A stretch of DNA of 64,000 bases from Ruminococcus sp. YE71 (GTDB taxonomy: Bacteria; Bacillota; Clostridia; Oscillospirales; Ruminococcaceae): contig NZ_FPIR01000001.1 in assembly GCF_900119155.1 (NCBI RefSeq), positions 346,432 through 410,431 on the forward strand, in the 5' to 3' direction. Shown piece by piece: positions 1 to 9,266 of this stretch. The notes under the pieces are model-generated. The model was not told the DNA's origin, ran no database searches, and saw only the letters and a program-made list of their open reading frames with translations. The first letter of the stretch is position 1. The number at the start of each line of letters is the position of its first letter. The position numbers and the translations under genes were made by a program.

Positions 1-20
1 AATGAAGGAGGGCGACAAAA

Positions 21-1739
21 ATGCGTTATTCAGAAGCTGTTAAGAGACACAAAGAAGAAACAAAGCAGAGAATATTGAGCAATATACTTGAAGCGGCAGA
101 AAAAGAAAAAGCCGCTGCCCTTTACACAGACAACGACGGATCGGAAATAAAGGCAACAGAAACAAATACAAACGAAAAGGAGACTATTACCATGAAAGAA
201 ACAATGTTTAACGAAGTCAGCAGATTCAGAGGCGGCGCTATCGCAGCAGCCTGCGCAGCACTTATCATCGGCAGCGGAGCAGCAATTTACGCAAAATCGT
301 CAAATATCCAGAAAGACCCCAACGTGTCCCATGTGACCGCATCGACAAGCAGCAGCGGCTCTTCCATGGCGGCTATGAGCAGCATAGAAGCTGACGAGAA
401 CGACACAGCTTCTGACACCGACGAGAGCATTTCGCGCGATGAAAGTTCTGTAGATGACACTTCTTCGTCTGCGGACAGCACATCCTCGAAGAAGTCTTCT
501 TCCTCTTCGTCGAGCGACACATCCTCGAAAAAGGCAACCACATCCTCTTCCGTGAAGGATACCACCTCGTCCTCGGCTGACAATAAAACAAAGACCACTA
601 CGCCCGACCCCGACGTGAAGGCATCCTTCGACGATCTTCTTGCTTCGGCTGATTTTGTCATCGCAGGTCAGATCGTAAGCGCAGAGCCTGTGACCATCAC
701 CAACGTTGACGGCAGCACTCAGTACTGCATCGCATATGAGATCTATCATCAGTATAATTACCTCAAGAACACCAAGCAGCTCCTTTTCGTTGACGAATGG
801 AACACCACCATCTATCAGCCTGTAGCAGAGGGCACCAAGCCTGCTCTCGGCTACAACGACGAAGCGATCTTTATGGCATACGACAGCGGCAGCTACGGAA
901 TGATAAAGACCGCAAGCAACGGCGTTTTCGCTTACAACAACCACAAGTTAAAGAGCGTCAATTCGGGAACTGACAGCGTCAACAACGCTATGACAGACTA
1001 CATTCTGAACAAGGTCCTTTACGGCAGAGACCGTTACACCGTTGAGTACTGGATCAATACTATCTTCGGCGCAGACTATGAGTGGAAGACTGTTTACGAC
1101 GACAATTATCCCTTTGAAGCAACTTTCGCAAACTGGGACGAGACTCAGAATAAATACATCCTGTCCGAAAACACCAACCCGCTGTGGGATCATATCACCC
1201 ATATGCTCATAGATGATGAAGACTACTACCACTATTTCCAGACCGAGTACCCGACAGGCTCCGAATATGACCCGATCTTTGTAAGCGACTGCGACAAGTT
1301 CGATATTGCCCTGAACGGTATGTTCCTCAACACCAAGTCAAATGCTGTCAGCTTCGACTTCACGATCATGCCCAAGAGCGGCGATATCGTCCTCAACGAC
1401 GGCGTATTCTATGATCTGAAGACTAATCCCGACAAGATCCTCGCCGACATGGGCAAGTACTTCAATACAGACTCTATCATTGTTACCAAGGGCTCGAAGT
1501 TCTCGCTCTACCCCGACAACTGCATCAGCTTTACTGTACTGTTATATCAGGCAGAGCCTAACGGAAAGCTGAAGTTCGATCTCAACAAGGAATTCAGCAT
1601 CACACTCGGCGGCATCTACAACACCGACGGTTCCGCTATCTACGGCTCCGAGATAAAGCTCGACTTCAAGGTAGACCCCAGGATCCTTGACGGTGTCGGC
1701 GACGAAGTGACTGTCATCTCTTCCGCAAACGCTGACTAA
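21..1739 (+). CDS. Single-pass membrane protein with Ser/Asp-rich stalk, anti-sigma-like
   Basis: 572 aa with start ATG at 21 behind a strong AAGGAGG. The first ~70 residues are charged and helical (cytoplasmic), followed by one membrane segment around residues 75-92 (GGAIAAACAALIIGSGAAIY), a long Ser/Asp/Thr/Lys-rich low-complexity stalk (~100-190), and an extracellular domain (~200-570). The C-terminal part (from about FDIALNGMFLNTK) resembles the extracellular domain of DUF4179/DUF5643-type membrane anti-sigma factors; this is a family impression, not a match. An upstream ECF-type sigma gene may lie left of the window. Its place beside cell-wall-degrading enzymes would suit a substrate- or envelope-sensing role, but function is inferred only. 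Confidence 0.5.
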   Translation: MRYSEAVKRHKEETKQRILSNILEAAEKEKAAALYTDNDGSEIKATETNTNEKETITMKETMFNEVSRFRGGAIAAACAALIIGSGAAIYAKSSNIQKDPNVSHVTASTSSSGSSMAAMSSIEADENDTASDTDESISRDESSVDDTSSSADSTSSKKSSSSSSSDTSSKKATTSSSVKDTTSSSADNKTKTTTPDPDVKASFDDLLASADFVIAGQIVSAEPVTITNVDGSTQYCIAYEIYHQYNYLKNTKQLLFVDEWNTTIYQPVAEGTKPALGYNDEAIFMAYDSGSYGMIKTASNGVFAYNNHKLKSVNSGTDSVNNAMTDYILNKVLYGRDRYTVEYWINTIFGADYEWKTVYDDNYPFEATFANWDETQNKYILSENTNPLWDHITHMLIDDEDYYHYFQTEYPTGSEYDPIFVSDCDKFDIALNGMFLNTKSNAVSFDFTIMPKSGDIVLNDGVFYDLKTNPDKILADMGKYFNTDSIIVTKGSKFSLYPDNCISFTVLLYQAEPNGKLKFDLNKEFSITLGGIYNTDGSAIYGSEIKLDFKVDPRILDGVGDEVTVISSANAD

Positions 1740-1763
1740 AGCAATAATGACCAAAACGTTAAA

Positions 1764-1800
1764 GACCCGAACAGCCATCAGACTGTTCGGGTCTTCTTTA
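1764..1800 (+). terminator. Rho-independent terminator, probably bidirectional
   Basis: Perfect 11-bp stem GACCCGAACAG/CTGTTCGGGTC with an 8-nt loop, followed by TTCTTTA. It ends the upstream plus-strand gene and, being symmetrical, can also end the converging GH43 gene. Confidence 0.85.
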
Positions 1801-1826
1801 CGGATTATTTATTTACGTCTTTGGGT

Positions 1827-4355
1827 TCAGCTGCCCGAAAGCTCACGCTTCATCTGGATGAGGTCGGAGATATTGATCTCGCCGTCACGATTCATATCGC
1901 CCTGTACGGCGTCAGTCAGCTGAGTGAGCCCTACAAGGTATTCGTGCAGCATGGCAGCGTCGGCGTCGTTAAATACACCGTTCGCATCCACGTCGCCGCG
2001 TATTTCCGCAGGCTTTGCGGCAACAGGCTCGAAGATGTAGGTCGATCTGTCGTTTGCGGAATTGACAAGCGTGTAGCTGCCGTCCTTGTTGCAGAGGATG
2101 GTGTAGGTACCTGTCTTGCCGCTCTCCTCGATGAGGGTGTATCTGCCGTCCTCGCGCTTTTTGATGGTGCGATTGCCCGTCAGCTTGCCGTCTGAAACGC
2201 GGCGGAAGCTGTACACGCCGTCGTTGACAGCAGGGCATACGGGAGTTACCGAGAACAGCTGACAGTCGAAGGCGTTGTAGGGATAGTGGGCGATATTGCC
2301 GCCGTTTTCCTTCGACCACTCGAACACGTCGAGCGAGTTCTTCGCACCCGAGCACTTCGAGAGGAACGCATAATAGCCGTTGTTCTCAACCACCTTGAAC
2401 AGCTGAGTGTCCGCGCCCGTGTAGGTCGAGAGCTGAGCGTTTGCGCCGTCAGCCGCGGAAGTCACGGTGATGACCTTGCTCTCGTCGCCGACCGACGCGA
2501 TACGGCAGTAGCCGCCCTCATCCGCGATAAGTCGGAACTGCTGTGCGAAACAGCCGTTCTGCTCCCACTGCTGGATATTGGTCTCCTCGTCGGTCTTGCC
2601 GCTGGGCAGGTCGAAGGAGAGGTTGCTGTTCTTGTTGACGATGTAGTAGCTGACGCCCGAATACAGATCAGTGCCGCTGATCTTCAGGGACGCACCGGGA
2701 GCCTCGTTCTTCACGTTGTCCCAGTTGTACACGAGGTCGTACTCCGCATTGGTGAAATCGCCCGTATACACGCGGTCGGTGCCTGTGAACTGATCGTTCT
2801 TCGCGCCCCAGACAGTCTGGTTGTTGCTGCCCACCGCGGTGAAGCTCATGACCTTCGTGCCCTTCTCGTTCTTGCCTGCGTAGAAGTAGCCCTTATAGGT
2901 CTTTCCGTCGATGACGAGGTTCGCCTCAGCAGACGAGGAAGCCTGCTTCCATGTGCCCTTTACGTCGCCCGAGATAGTCCCGTCGGCGTTCAGGGTGATG
3001 TTTTTGTAGCCTATTATCTTGCCGTCAGTCGAATTGCTGTGGTTGATGTATTCGTACTTGCCGACTATATCGCTCTCGTTGTAGCCGCCCTTGGAGAGCT
3101 TGTCGCCCGCATACTCAAACGGGGTCACAACAGGCCAGCCGTCGGCGTTGAAGTACATCTGATGAACGCGCACCGAGTGATATTCACTGCCGTCGTCGAA
3201 TCTCGCGTGATAGAAGAGGTACCACTGACCGTCGTCATCGCGGAGCACGGAATTGTGACCGCACGCCATGTACGCCGTATCGAGGGTGGAGAACTTGTAG
3301 TTGCCCATTACCTTGAGCCCGACGGAATCGAGGTTGGTGTTCGAGTTCAGAACCGCCTGATTTCCTGCGGCATCAACGAAGGGACCGAGAGGCGATCTTG
3401 AACGCGAAACTCGCATATTGTAGCCGCCGTCGGAGAACAGTCCGCCGTAGGTCGTCCAGAGGTAGTAGTAGCCCGTGTCGGCGTTGTACTCGATGAAGGG
3501 ACCCTCGCCCGACTTGCCGTAGCCGCCCGCGATCTTCGTGCCGAAGTAGCTGTCCACCATTCTGCCGTCGGAGGTGGTGCCCGTCTTGGGATGGATGCAC
3601 TTGCCTGTCGTGGGGTCGATCTCCAGCGTGAATATGCCGCCCGACCATGAGCCGTATGTCATGTACATTTTGCCGTCGGTACCGTAATAGATGGTCGGGT
3701 CGATGGCGTTGGGGAAGAGCTGATTGTTGAAGTCGTGGTTGCTGAACCAGCTGTTGTTGTAGGTGACCTCGCCGCTCGCGATCAGCTCGTCGATGTTGGT
3801 GGAGGTGTACTTGCGGTTGACGTTTTTGGTGTCGCTGGTGACGTAGCTGTCGGTATCATAGAAGCCCGAATAGATCAGCGTATCGCCGAAGGTGTAGGTG
3901 CCCTTGATGTTCTTCGACCAGGCGTAGCAGATGACCGAGCGCTTGTAGGTGGAGCTGGTGCAGAAGTACATCACATAGGCGCCCTTACTGCCGTCGGGGC
4001 ACCTGAAGTCGGGGTTCCAGATAACGTCGGGAGCCCAGACCGCGAATCCGCCCTTGCAGTCCTCAAGATCCTCACCTGCCCATGCGAAGGCTTTTTTCAG
4101 GTTCTCCGAGAGGTTGCCGAACTCAACGTTGTTGGTGCGGGCGTAGCCGTTGGAGAAGGTGTCCCAGTTGATGAGGTCGCCCGACTGCGCCGCGTCGATG
4201 TGGGAGCCGAACACATAGTAAGTCCCGCCGTCCTTGATGATGGACGGGTCATGGACGGAGACTCTGCGCCCTGCGGCGGCGGCTGGCATACTGCTTATGC
4301 CCGAGAGTGTCATGCCGAGCGCGAGGACGGCGGCGGCGATCCTTTGTTTTATCAT
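1827..4355 (-). CDS. Secreted GH43 arabinanase-like enzyme with ricin-type CBM and dockerin
   Basis: 842 aa. Signal peptide ~1-28 ends near AAAAGRR. A GH43 five-blade propeller domain follows (~30-400): the general-base Asp lies in HDPSII, the second Asp in DPTIYYG and the acid Glu in SGEGPFIEY. Next comes a lipocalin-like domain (~415-540, KYEYINHSNSTDGK) typical of extended endo-arabinanases, then a ricin-B/CBM13-like module with QQW/QLF repeats (~555-715), and a C-terminal dockerin with two Ca-binding repeats (GDVDANGVFNDADAA and GDMNRDGEINISDLI). Likely hydrolyses alpha-1,5-arabinan or arabinoxylan side chains outside the cell. Start is supported by AAGGAGGA just upstream. Subfamily and substrate are inferred. 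Confidence 0.9.
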   Translation of the reverse strand: MIKQRIAAAVLALGMTLSGISSMPAAAAGRRVSVHDPSIIKDGGTYYVFGSHIDAAQSGDLINWDTFSNGYARTNNVEFGNLSENLKKAFAWAGEDLEDCKGGFAVWAPDVIWNPDFRCPDGSKGAYVMYFCTSSTYKRSVICYAWSKNIKGTYTFGDTLIYSGFYDTDSYVTSDTKNVNRKYTSTNIDELIASGEVTYNNSWFSNHDFNNQLFPNAIDPTIYYGTDGKMYMTYGSWSGGIFTLEIDPTTGKCIHPKTGTTSDGRMVDSYFGTKIAGGYGKSGEGPFIEYNADTGYYYLWTTYGGLFSDGGYNMRVSRSRSPLGPFVDAAGNQAVLNSNTNLDSVGLKVMGNYKFSTLDTAYMACGHNSVLRDDDGQWYLFYHARFDDGSEYHSVRVHQMYFNADGWPVVTPFEYAGDKLSKGGYNESDIVGKYEYINHSNSTDGKIIGYKNITLNADGTISGDVKGTWKQASSSAEANLVIDGKTYKGYFYAGKNEKGTKVMSFTAVGSNNQTVWGAKNDQFTGTDRVYTGDFTNAEYDLVYNWDNVKNEAPGASLKISGTDLYSGVSYYIVNKNSNLSFDLPSGKTDEETNIQQWEQNGCFAQQFRLIADEGGYCRIASVGDESKVITVTSAADGANAQLSTYTGADTQLFKVVENNGYYAFLSKCSGAKNSLDVFEWSKENGGNIAHYPYNAFDCQLFSVTPVCPAVNDGVYSFRRVSDGKLTGNRTIKKREDGRYTLIEESGKTGTYTILCNKDGSYTLVNSANDRSTYIFEPVAAKPAEIRGDVDANGVFNDADAAMLHEYLVGLTQLTDAVQGDMNRDGEINISDLIQMKRELSGS

Positions 4356-4527
4356 TTCTTTTTCCTCCTTAACAGGTCATCGGGACCGATCGGAACTGCG
4401 TGCTGTGATACGGACAAGACAGCCGATATATGCAAATATATGAACATTATGACACATCTTAAACAAAACTATTACGGTTTTGATATATCGGACAATATCT
4501 TCGCATATTCCGTTGTATTTAAAAATT

Positions 4528-4557
4528 ATTATAGCACAAGTGCTTGCCTATTGTCAA
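4528..4557 (-). promoter_or_regulatory. Promoter for GH43 gene
   Basis: On the minus strand TTGACA (4552-4557) and TATAAT (4528-4533), both perfect consensus, are separated by 18 bp. Confidence 0.75.
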
Positions 4558-4754
4558 TAGAAAAAGCGATAAAATAGTATTTTTTTATCGGCGTGCGATA
4601 CCCTTTGGGACAATTTCGCCAAAAAAACATCTCTCCTATCGTCATGTTGATGGTATCGTCGGACGGACAGGATAGGGGAGCTCTGCCGCCATGTCACTTT
4701 TATTATATTTTTTAAAATTAGCAATATAATTTATTTAACTTTTTGTGGAATCTA

Positions 4755-4783
4755 TTGCAATTTTCCCAAAAACGTGATATATT
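4755..4783 (+). promoter_or_regulatory. Promoter for GH9 gene
   Basis: TTGCAA (4755-4760), 17-bp spacer, TATATT (4778-4783). It would give a ~190-nt leader before the GH9 start. Confidence 0.6.
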
Positions 4784-4979
4784 ATTGTTATGGTGCTTGT
4801 ATACAGTTGGATATATCTGTAAACGATCTTACGCGTTGCAGGCACACGGTTCTTAAACAGGAAATCAGAAATAAGAGCTCGGAAAGGGCTGCCGCGGGTT
4901 CGGTCTGTCACCGAAACGCCCTTGTCACACGGCGGTATTTCTTCCCTCTTATTTCAAAAATATTTTTGGAGGAGTTATT

Positions 4980-7523
4980 ATGAAGCTAAAACACAGGCTG
5001 GTCTCAGCCGCGGCGGGCGCGGTATTCGCGCTCAGTCAGACAGCAGCGGTCGTTCCGTCTGTCAATGCCGCCGATGAGCTCAAAGACGCGATCGCCGAAT
5101 CTTCGGGCGTCGATTACGACTTTGCGCGGGCATTACAGTATTCCATGTATTTCTACGATGCGAATATGTGCGGTGACGACGTGGAAGGCAACAACCGTTT
5201 TGAATGGCGCGGCAACTGCCACACCTACGATTCGCAGGTACCGCTCCACCCCATCGAGGACTGGGAGGGCGTGAACCTCACCGAAGAACAGATCGAGAAG
5301 TACAGAGATCTCCTCGATCCCGACGGCGACGGTTATGTTGACGTTGCGGGCGGTTTTCACGACGCAGGCGACCACGTTGAGTTCGGTATGCCCGAGAACT
5401 ACGCCGCTTCGACAGTCGGCTGGGGCTACTACGAGTTCCGCGATTCGTATGTTCAGATCGGCGAGCAGGATCACATCGAGACTATCCTCCGCCACTTCAA
5501 CGACTACCTTATGAAGTGTACCTTCCTCGACGACAAGGGTGAGGTCGTTCTGCACTGCTATCAGGTAGGCGACGGCGACATCGACCACTCCTACTGGAAC
5601 TCTCCCGAAATGGACGAGATGGGAAGAGCCGCATTCTTCCTGACGCCCGACAAGCCGCAGACCGATTACGCAGCTTCTGCCGCGGCTTCGCTGGCTATCA
5701 ACTACCTGAACTTCAAGGACACCGACAAGGCTTACGCTCAGAAGAACCTGAAGTACGCAAAGGCGCTCTTCAAGTTTGCGAAGGATCACCCCAAGGAGCT
5801 CTCCGACAACGCTGACGGCCCTAAGGGCTACTACAAGTCCCAGAAGTGGGAGGACGACTACTGCTGGGCTGCCGCATGGCTCTACAAGATCACGGGCGAC
5901 CACAGCTACCTCGAAGAGATCTACACCTGCTACGACTACTATGCAGCTCCCTGCTACGTTCACTGCTGGAACGATGTATGGGGCGGCGTTCAGTGTGTGC
6001 TCGGCGAGATCTGCCGCGACACTCCGTACACCAAGGGCGAATACGTTTACCCGAACTTCATCGACGAGTTCAAGAAGGCGGCGAACAAGAGCCCCTACGA
6101 GCAGATGGACTGCTGGTCGTCGGTCGAGAAGGCGATCAACACCTACATGACAGGCGGCATCGGCGAGCTGACTCCCGAGGGCTACTGGTGGCTCAACACA
6201 TGGGGCAGCTGCCGCTACAACACCGCCGCTCAGCTCATGGCGCTCGTTTACACCAAGTACAACGGCGACGCTCCCAACAAGTACAGCGACTGGGCTAAGG
6301 GTCAGATGGAATACATCATGGGCAAGAACGATATCACCTACCTTGAGCGCATCGAAGCTAACGCAGAGGCTGAAAAGAACGGCGAGCCCGCACCCTGGAG
6401 CGAGGATGAGCTTCACGGTCCGAGATGCTTCATCGTCGGCTTCAACGAGGATTCCGTGCAGTATCCTCACCACAGAGCAAGCTCGGGTCTGACCAAGTGC
6501 GAGGATCCCGATCCGCAGAGATACGTGCTGTTCGGCGCACTCGCAGGCGGTCCCGACAATCAGGACAGACACAGAGACACTACCGCTGACTGGACCTACA
6601 ACGAGGTCACCATCGACTACAACGCAGCGTTCGTAGGTGCGAGCGCAGGTCTCTACAAGTACTACGGCACTCCCGATATGGCTCCCACCAAGAACTTCCC
6701 GCCGAAGCCCACCTTCACAGGTACGAGCGGCGGCGGAAGCAACGAGTGCTGGGTAACTGCCTGCGGTATCGACGACCTGAACGCTAACGGTGCAGGCGTC
6801 ACCAAGGTGTCCCTGTACGTTATGACCGGCGCTACCAAGAAGCTCGAGGATCTTTCGGTGCGTTACTACTTCAGCACCAAGGGCATGAGCGACCCGAACA
6901 ACGTCAAGGTATCGGAGCTCTACGACCAGGCATCCGCAGAAGCCGCTCCCGCTAACGGCACCATCAGCGGCCCCTACAAGTACGACAAGATGGATGACGT
7001 TTACTACGCCGAGATCAAGTGGAGCGACTACAATATCGCAAACTCGGGCAAGAAGTATCAGTTCACCGTTGGTCTGTACTACGGCGACAAGTGGGATCCG
7101 TCCGACGACTGGAGCTACCAGAACCTGAAGATCTTCAAGGAGGATGACGCGTTCTTCGGCACGGGCAACGAGGTCAAGAACGAGAACATCTGCGTTTACA
7201 GCGGCGACAAGCTGGTAGGCGGTATCGAGCCCGACGGCACCAAGCCCGAGTTCGATTCTCCCGACACCGAGACAGCAGCTCCGCTGTACGGCGACGTCAA
7301 CTGCGACGGCACAGTCGATCTCAACGACGCTGTACTCATCAAGCAGTATGTTGGCAACCCCGCGAAATTCACCATCACAGAGACAGGACTGAAGAACGCC
7401 GACTGTGTTGATTCTGACGGAGTAAACGCCGCAGACGCTCTCGCGGTTCAGCTGATAGCGACCAAGGCTCTCTCCGAGAAAGACCTTCCGACTACAAAAT
7501 CCAAAGTAAATTCTCTCAGCTGA
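4980..7523 (+). CDS. Secreted GH9 cellulase with CBM3-like module and dockerin
   Basis: 847 aa. Signal peptide ~1-30. GH9 catalytic domain ~35-565, showing the paired Asp motif in GGFHDAGDHVEFG, the His motif in VQYPHHRASSG and the acid Glu in YNEVTIDYNAAFVG. A CBM3-type beta-sandwich follows (~580-745), in the GH9-CBM3 arrangement typical of processive endoglucanases. The C-terminal dockerin (~765-835) has repeats GDVNCDGTVDLNDAV and ADCVDSDGVNAADAL. The start ATG is preceded by GGAGGAG. It should attack amorphous or crystalline cellulose outside the cell and dock on a cohesin such as the one at 37.9 kb. Terminator directly follows. Confidence 0.93.
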   Translation: MKLKHRLVSAAAGAVFALSQTAAVVPSVNAADELKDAIAESSGVDYDFARALQYSMYFYDANMCGDDVEGNNRFEWRGNCHTYDSQVPLHPIEDWEGVNLTEEQIEKYRDLLDPDGDGYVDVAGGFHDAGDHVEFGMPENYAASTVGWGYYEFRDSYVQIGEQDHIETILRHFNDYLMKCTFLDDKGEVVLHCYQVGDGDIDHSYWNSPEMDEMGRAAFFLTPDKPQTDYAASAAASLAINYLNFKDTDKAYAQKNLKYAKALFKFAKDHPKELSDNADGPKGYYKSQKWEDDYCWAAAWLYKITGDHSYLEEIYTCYDYYAAPCYVHCWNDVWGGVQCVLGEICRDTPYTKGEYVYPNFIDEFKKAANKSPYEQMDCWSSVEKAINTYMTGGIGELTPEGYWWLNTWGSCRYNTAAQLMALVYTKYNGDAPNKYSDWAKGQMEYIMGKNDITYLERIEANAEAEKNGEPAPWSEDELHGPRCFIVGFNEDSVQYPHHRASSGLTKCEDPDPQRYVLFGALAGGPDNQDRHRDTTADWTYNEVTIDYNAAFVGASAGLYKYYGTPDMAPTKNFPPKPTFTGTSGGGSNECWVTACGIDDLNANGAGVTKVSLYVMTGATKKLEDLSVRYYFSTKGMSDPNNVKVSELYDQASAEAAPANGTISGPYKYDKMDDVYYAEIKWSDYNIANSGKKYQFTVGLYYGDKWDPSDDWSYQNLKIFKEDDAFFGTGNEVKNENICVYSGDKLVGGIEPDGTKPEFDSPDTETAAPLYGDVNCDGTVDLNDAVLIKQYVGNPAKFTITETGLKNADCVDSDGVNAADALAVQLIATKALSEKDLPTTKSKVNSLS

Positions 7524-7531
7524 TGAAAACG

Positions 7532-7566
7532 AGAGGGTGCTGTAAGACGCAGCACCCTCTTTTTTG
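7532..7566 (+). terminator. Terminator of GH9 gene
   Basis: 11-bp stem AGAGGGTGCTG/CAGCACCCTCT, 7-nt loop, then a run of T. Confidence 0.9.
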
Positions 7567-7576
7567 CCGTTTCAGC

Positions 7577-7644
7577 ACCGTTTACTCCGAAAAAGATACC
7601 GTTCACTCCGAACAGCTTTATTTTCGGGATAGATGTGGTATCAT
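7577..7644 (+). promoter_or_regulatory. LytTR-type direct-repeat operator and promoter (site 1)
   Basis: Two copies of ACCGTTYACTCCGA start at 7577 and 7598, exactly 21 bp apart, as expected for tandem LytTR response-regulator sites (9-bp half-sites spaced two helical turns). A -10-like TATCAT lies at 7639-7644. The same architecture recurs at 10119-10188 on the other side of the kinase/regulator pair. Confidence 0.7.
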
Positions 7645-7918
7645 AAATACGCAGTGAAGCTGATTGTTCGTGCAGCCATACCGCATGATGTTTTCAGACA
7701 GACCTTTCACGGCAGCGCAGTCTGCTGTCAGGCTTTACCCCTCTCCATAAGTACGGCACAGAGTCTGTCTTTCTTCCGCTTGTCTTTCGGCGAACGGCAC
7801 CAAAAGCACGGACAATTATCCCTTTGCTGTCTGATACCGATCGCCAAAAGGTCAGCAGTCCTCTCTCTGCCGGCCTTTTGGGGGTCAGTATAACTGACAC
7901 TCCATATTGACCCTCGAA
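7645..7918 (+). other. Transcribed region without a clear gene
   Basis: About 270 bp downstream of the site-1 LytTR promoter and convergent with the kinase gene. No ORF with a convincing Shine-Dalgarno sequence was seen; the best candidate is a 21-codon ORF (7685-7750) without one. It may encode a regulatory RNA or an unrecognised peptide. Confidence 0.35.
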
Positions 7919-7919
7919 A

Positions 7920-7955
7920 AAACGACCTTCCCTCAGCTGCGGGGGAAGGTCGTTT
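7920..7955 (-). terminator. Terminator of the kinase operon
   Basis: 13-bp stem AAACGACCTTCCC/GGGAAGGTCGTTT. On the minus strand it is followed by a T-rich tract (TTTTTTCG), so it ends the regulator/kinase mRNA; it may also stop the converging transcript. Confidence 0.85.
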
Positions 7956-7962
7956 GCTGTTC

Positions 7963-9264
7963 TTATTCGGCTATTTCCTGACTCAGCACCAGCTCAAGTT
8001 CGAGCCTGAACTGCCTGTCGTCGGCTGACAGGTGAACATCGCCGTCGTGCTTTTTGACGGTGGTGATAATGTTCATCACGCCAAAACCGTGATGTTCCTT
8101 GTCCTCCTTAGAGGTCGGGATGGTGTTGTTCTCCTTTATCTCCACAGCCTCATAGATAGGGTTTGTGATGGTGAAAAAGAAGAACCCCTGCTGACAGTCG
8201 GCTTCCGCCCTGATGATCTTGGGCATACCCGAAGTGTCCTTTCCGCAGGCTTCGATGGCGTTGTCTATGGCGTTCGCCGTGATTATGCACAGGTCAACGT
8301 TGCTTATACCTGCCGAAGGCACACGCCCCGAGAATACTATCTTTGTGTTTATCGCCGCGGCTCTTTCGTTCTTATCGTTCAGGAGCGCGTCGATGATGAT
8401 GTTTCCCGAATTGAACTGATTCTTCTCCGCCGCCGAAAGACCTTCCAGCTCGTCGATGTATCTCAGCGCCTTTTCGGTCTCGTCCGCTTCGATAAGGCTC
8501 CGCAGGCAGATCATGTGGTTTTTCAGGTCGTGTCTGAAGCTCTTGAACTCGCCGTAGATGGCGTTTATCTTCTCGTAGTACTTGACCTCATTCTCGACCT
8601 GCTTTGACAGCATATCCACCGTCGTCTTTTTCTCCGCCTCCGACACGCTTATCTGTATGATGGAGATGGCGGTGATTATCAGCCCTATCATGCAGGGCAG
8701 TATGTATATCTTGTAGTAAAGCTCATGATTCGGCTTATTCTCGCCCATGACGAAGACCGCCGCTATCAGCAGGAGAAAGAGTATGTTCACATACAGCTTT
8801 TTCGGGAAGGAGCCCACCGTCCGATGGACGACCATCTCCAGCTTTTTCCGCTTGATATAGAACAGTATCAGCGACAGCGCGGCGACGTCGATCATGAAGG
8901 AGACCAGATTGCTGATCTCGCCGTTGTCGATGAAAGCCTGACAGATATTCATGTATATCTGAGGCGGACACATGGTCAGAAAGAAGATGTATATTATTTT
9001 CTGACTGAACCCGTCCAGTATCATGCTGAACGCGGCTATCCGCCCGACACAGTAGAAAATGAACAGTATCTGCGTCACCGTTTTCGGAAAAACATCGGGC
9101 TTGCTTATCAGTATCGGCGCAGGGATAATGGAGATGACAAGGACAAGATACCCCAAGACCCTGCTTCGCGACGTCCTTATGCCGCAGACGATCTTTGAAA
9201 GCTGAACGATCAGGAGCTGTTCCGCAAGATTGGCGAGCATCGCCAGGAAAGAAATGATCGTCAT
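7963..9264 (-). CDS. GHKL-family sensor histidine kinase (AgrC/BlpH type)
   Basis: 433 aa. Six or so hydrophobic segments occupy ~1-205, followed by a coiled linker and a GHKL kinase core: phosphoacceptor His in FRHDLKNHM, N-box in NAIDNAIEAC and G-box in HHGFGVMNI. This is the HPK10-like layout used by peptide-sensing kinases such as AgrC. It lies 2 bp after the regulator gene, so the two are co-translated. The nearby LytTR operators and the seven-codon ORF at 10243 suggest the input may be a self-made peptide, but no processing peptidase or exporter gene is adjacent. Confidence 0.85.
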   Translation of the reverse strand: MTIISFLAMLANLAEQLLIVQLSKIVCGIRTSRSRVLGYLVLVISIIPAPILISKPDVFPKTVTQILFIFYCVGRIAAFSMILDGFSQKIIYIFFLTMCPPQIYMNICQAFIDNGEISNLVSFMIDVAALSLILFYIKRKKLEMVVHRTVGSFPKKLYVNILFLLLIAAVFVMGENKPNHELYYKIYILPCMIGLIITAISIIQISVSEAEKKTTVDMLSKQVENEVKYYEKINAIYGEFKSFRHDLKNHMICLRSLIEADETEKALRYIDELEGLSAAEKNQFNSGNIIIDALLNDKNERAAAINTKIVFSGRVPSAGISNVDLCIITANAIDNAIEACGKDTSGMPKIIRAEADCQQGFFFFTITNPIYEAVEIKENNTIPTSKEDKEHHGFGVMNIITTVKKHDGDVHLSADDRQFRLELELVLSQEIAE

Positions 9265-9266
9265 TT

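Larger units (their letters stand above)
4356..4979. other. Divergent GH43/GH9 intergenic region
   Basis: 624 bp AT-rich regulatory region between two divergent enzyme genes. It holds a minus-strand promoter for GH43 (4528-4557) and a plus-strand promoter for GH9 (4755-4783), leaving leaders of roughly 165 and 190 nt. No convincing ORF or operator palindrome was seen in it. Confidence 0.7.

Noticed and set aside
7633..7893. 86-codon ORF downstream of LytTR site 1
   Set aside because: Its ATG lies upstream of the expected transcription start, and it has no ribosome site.
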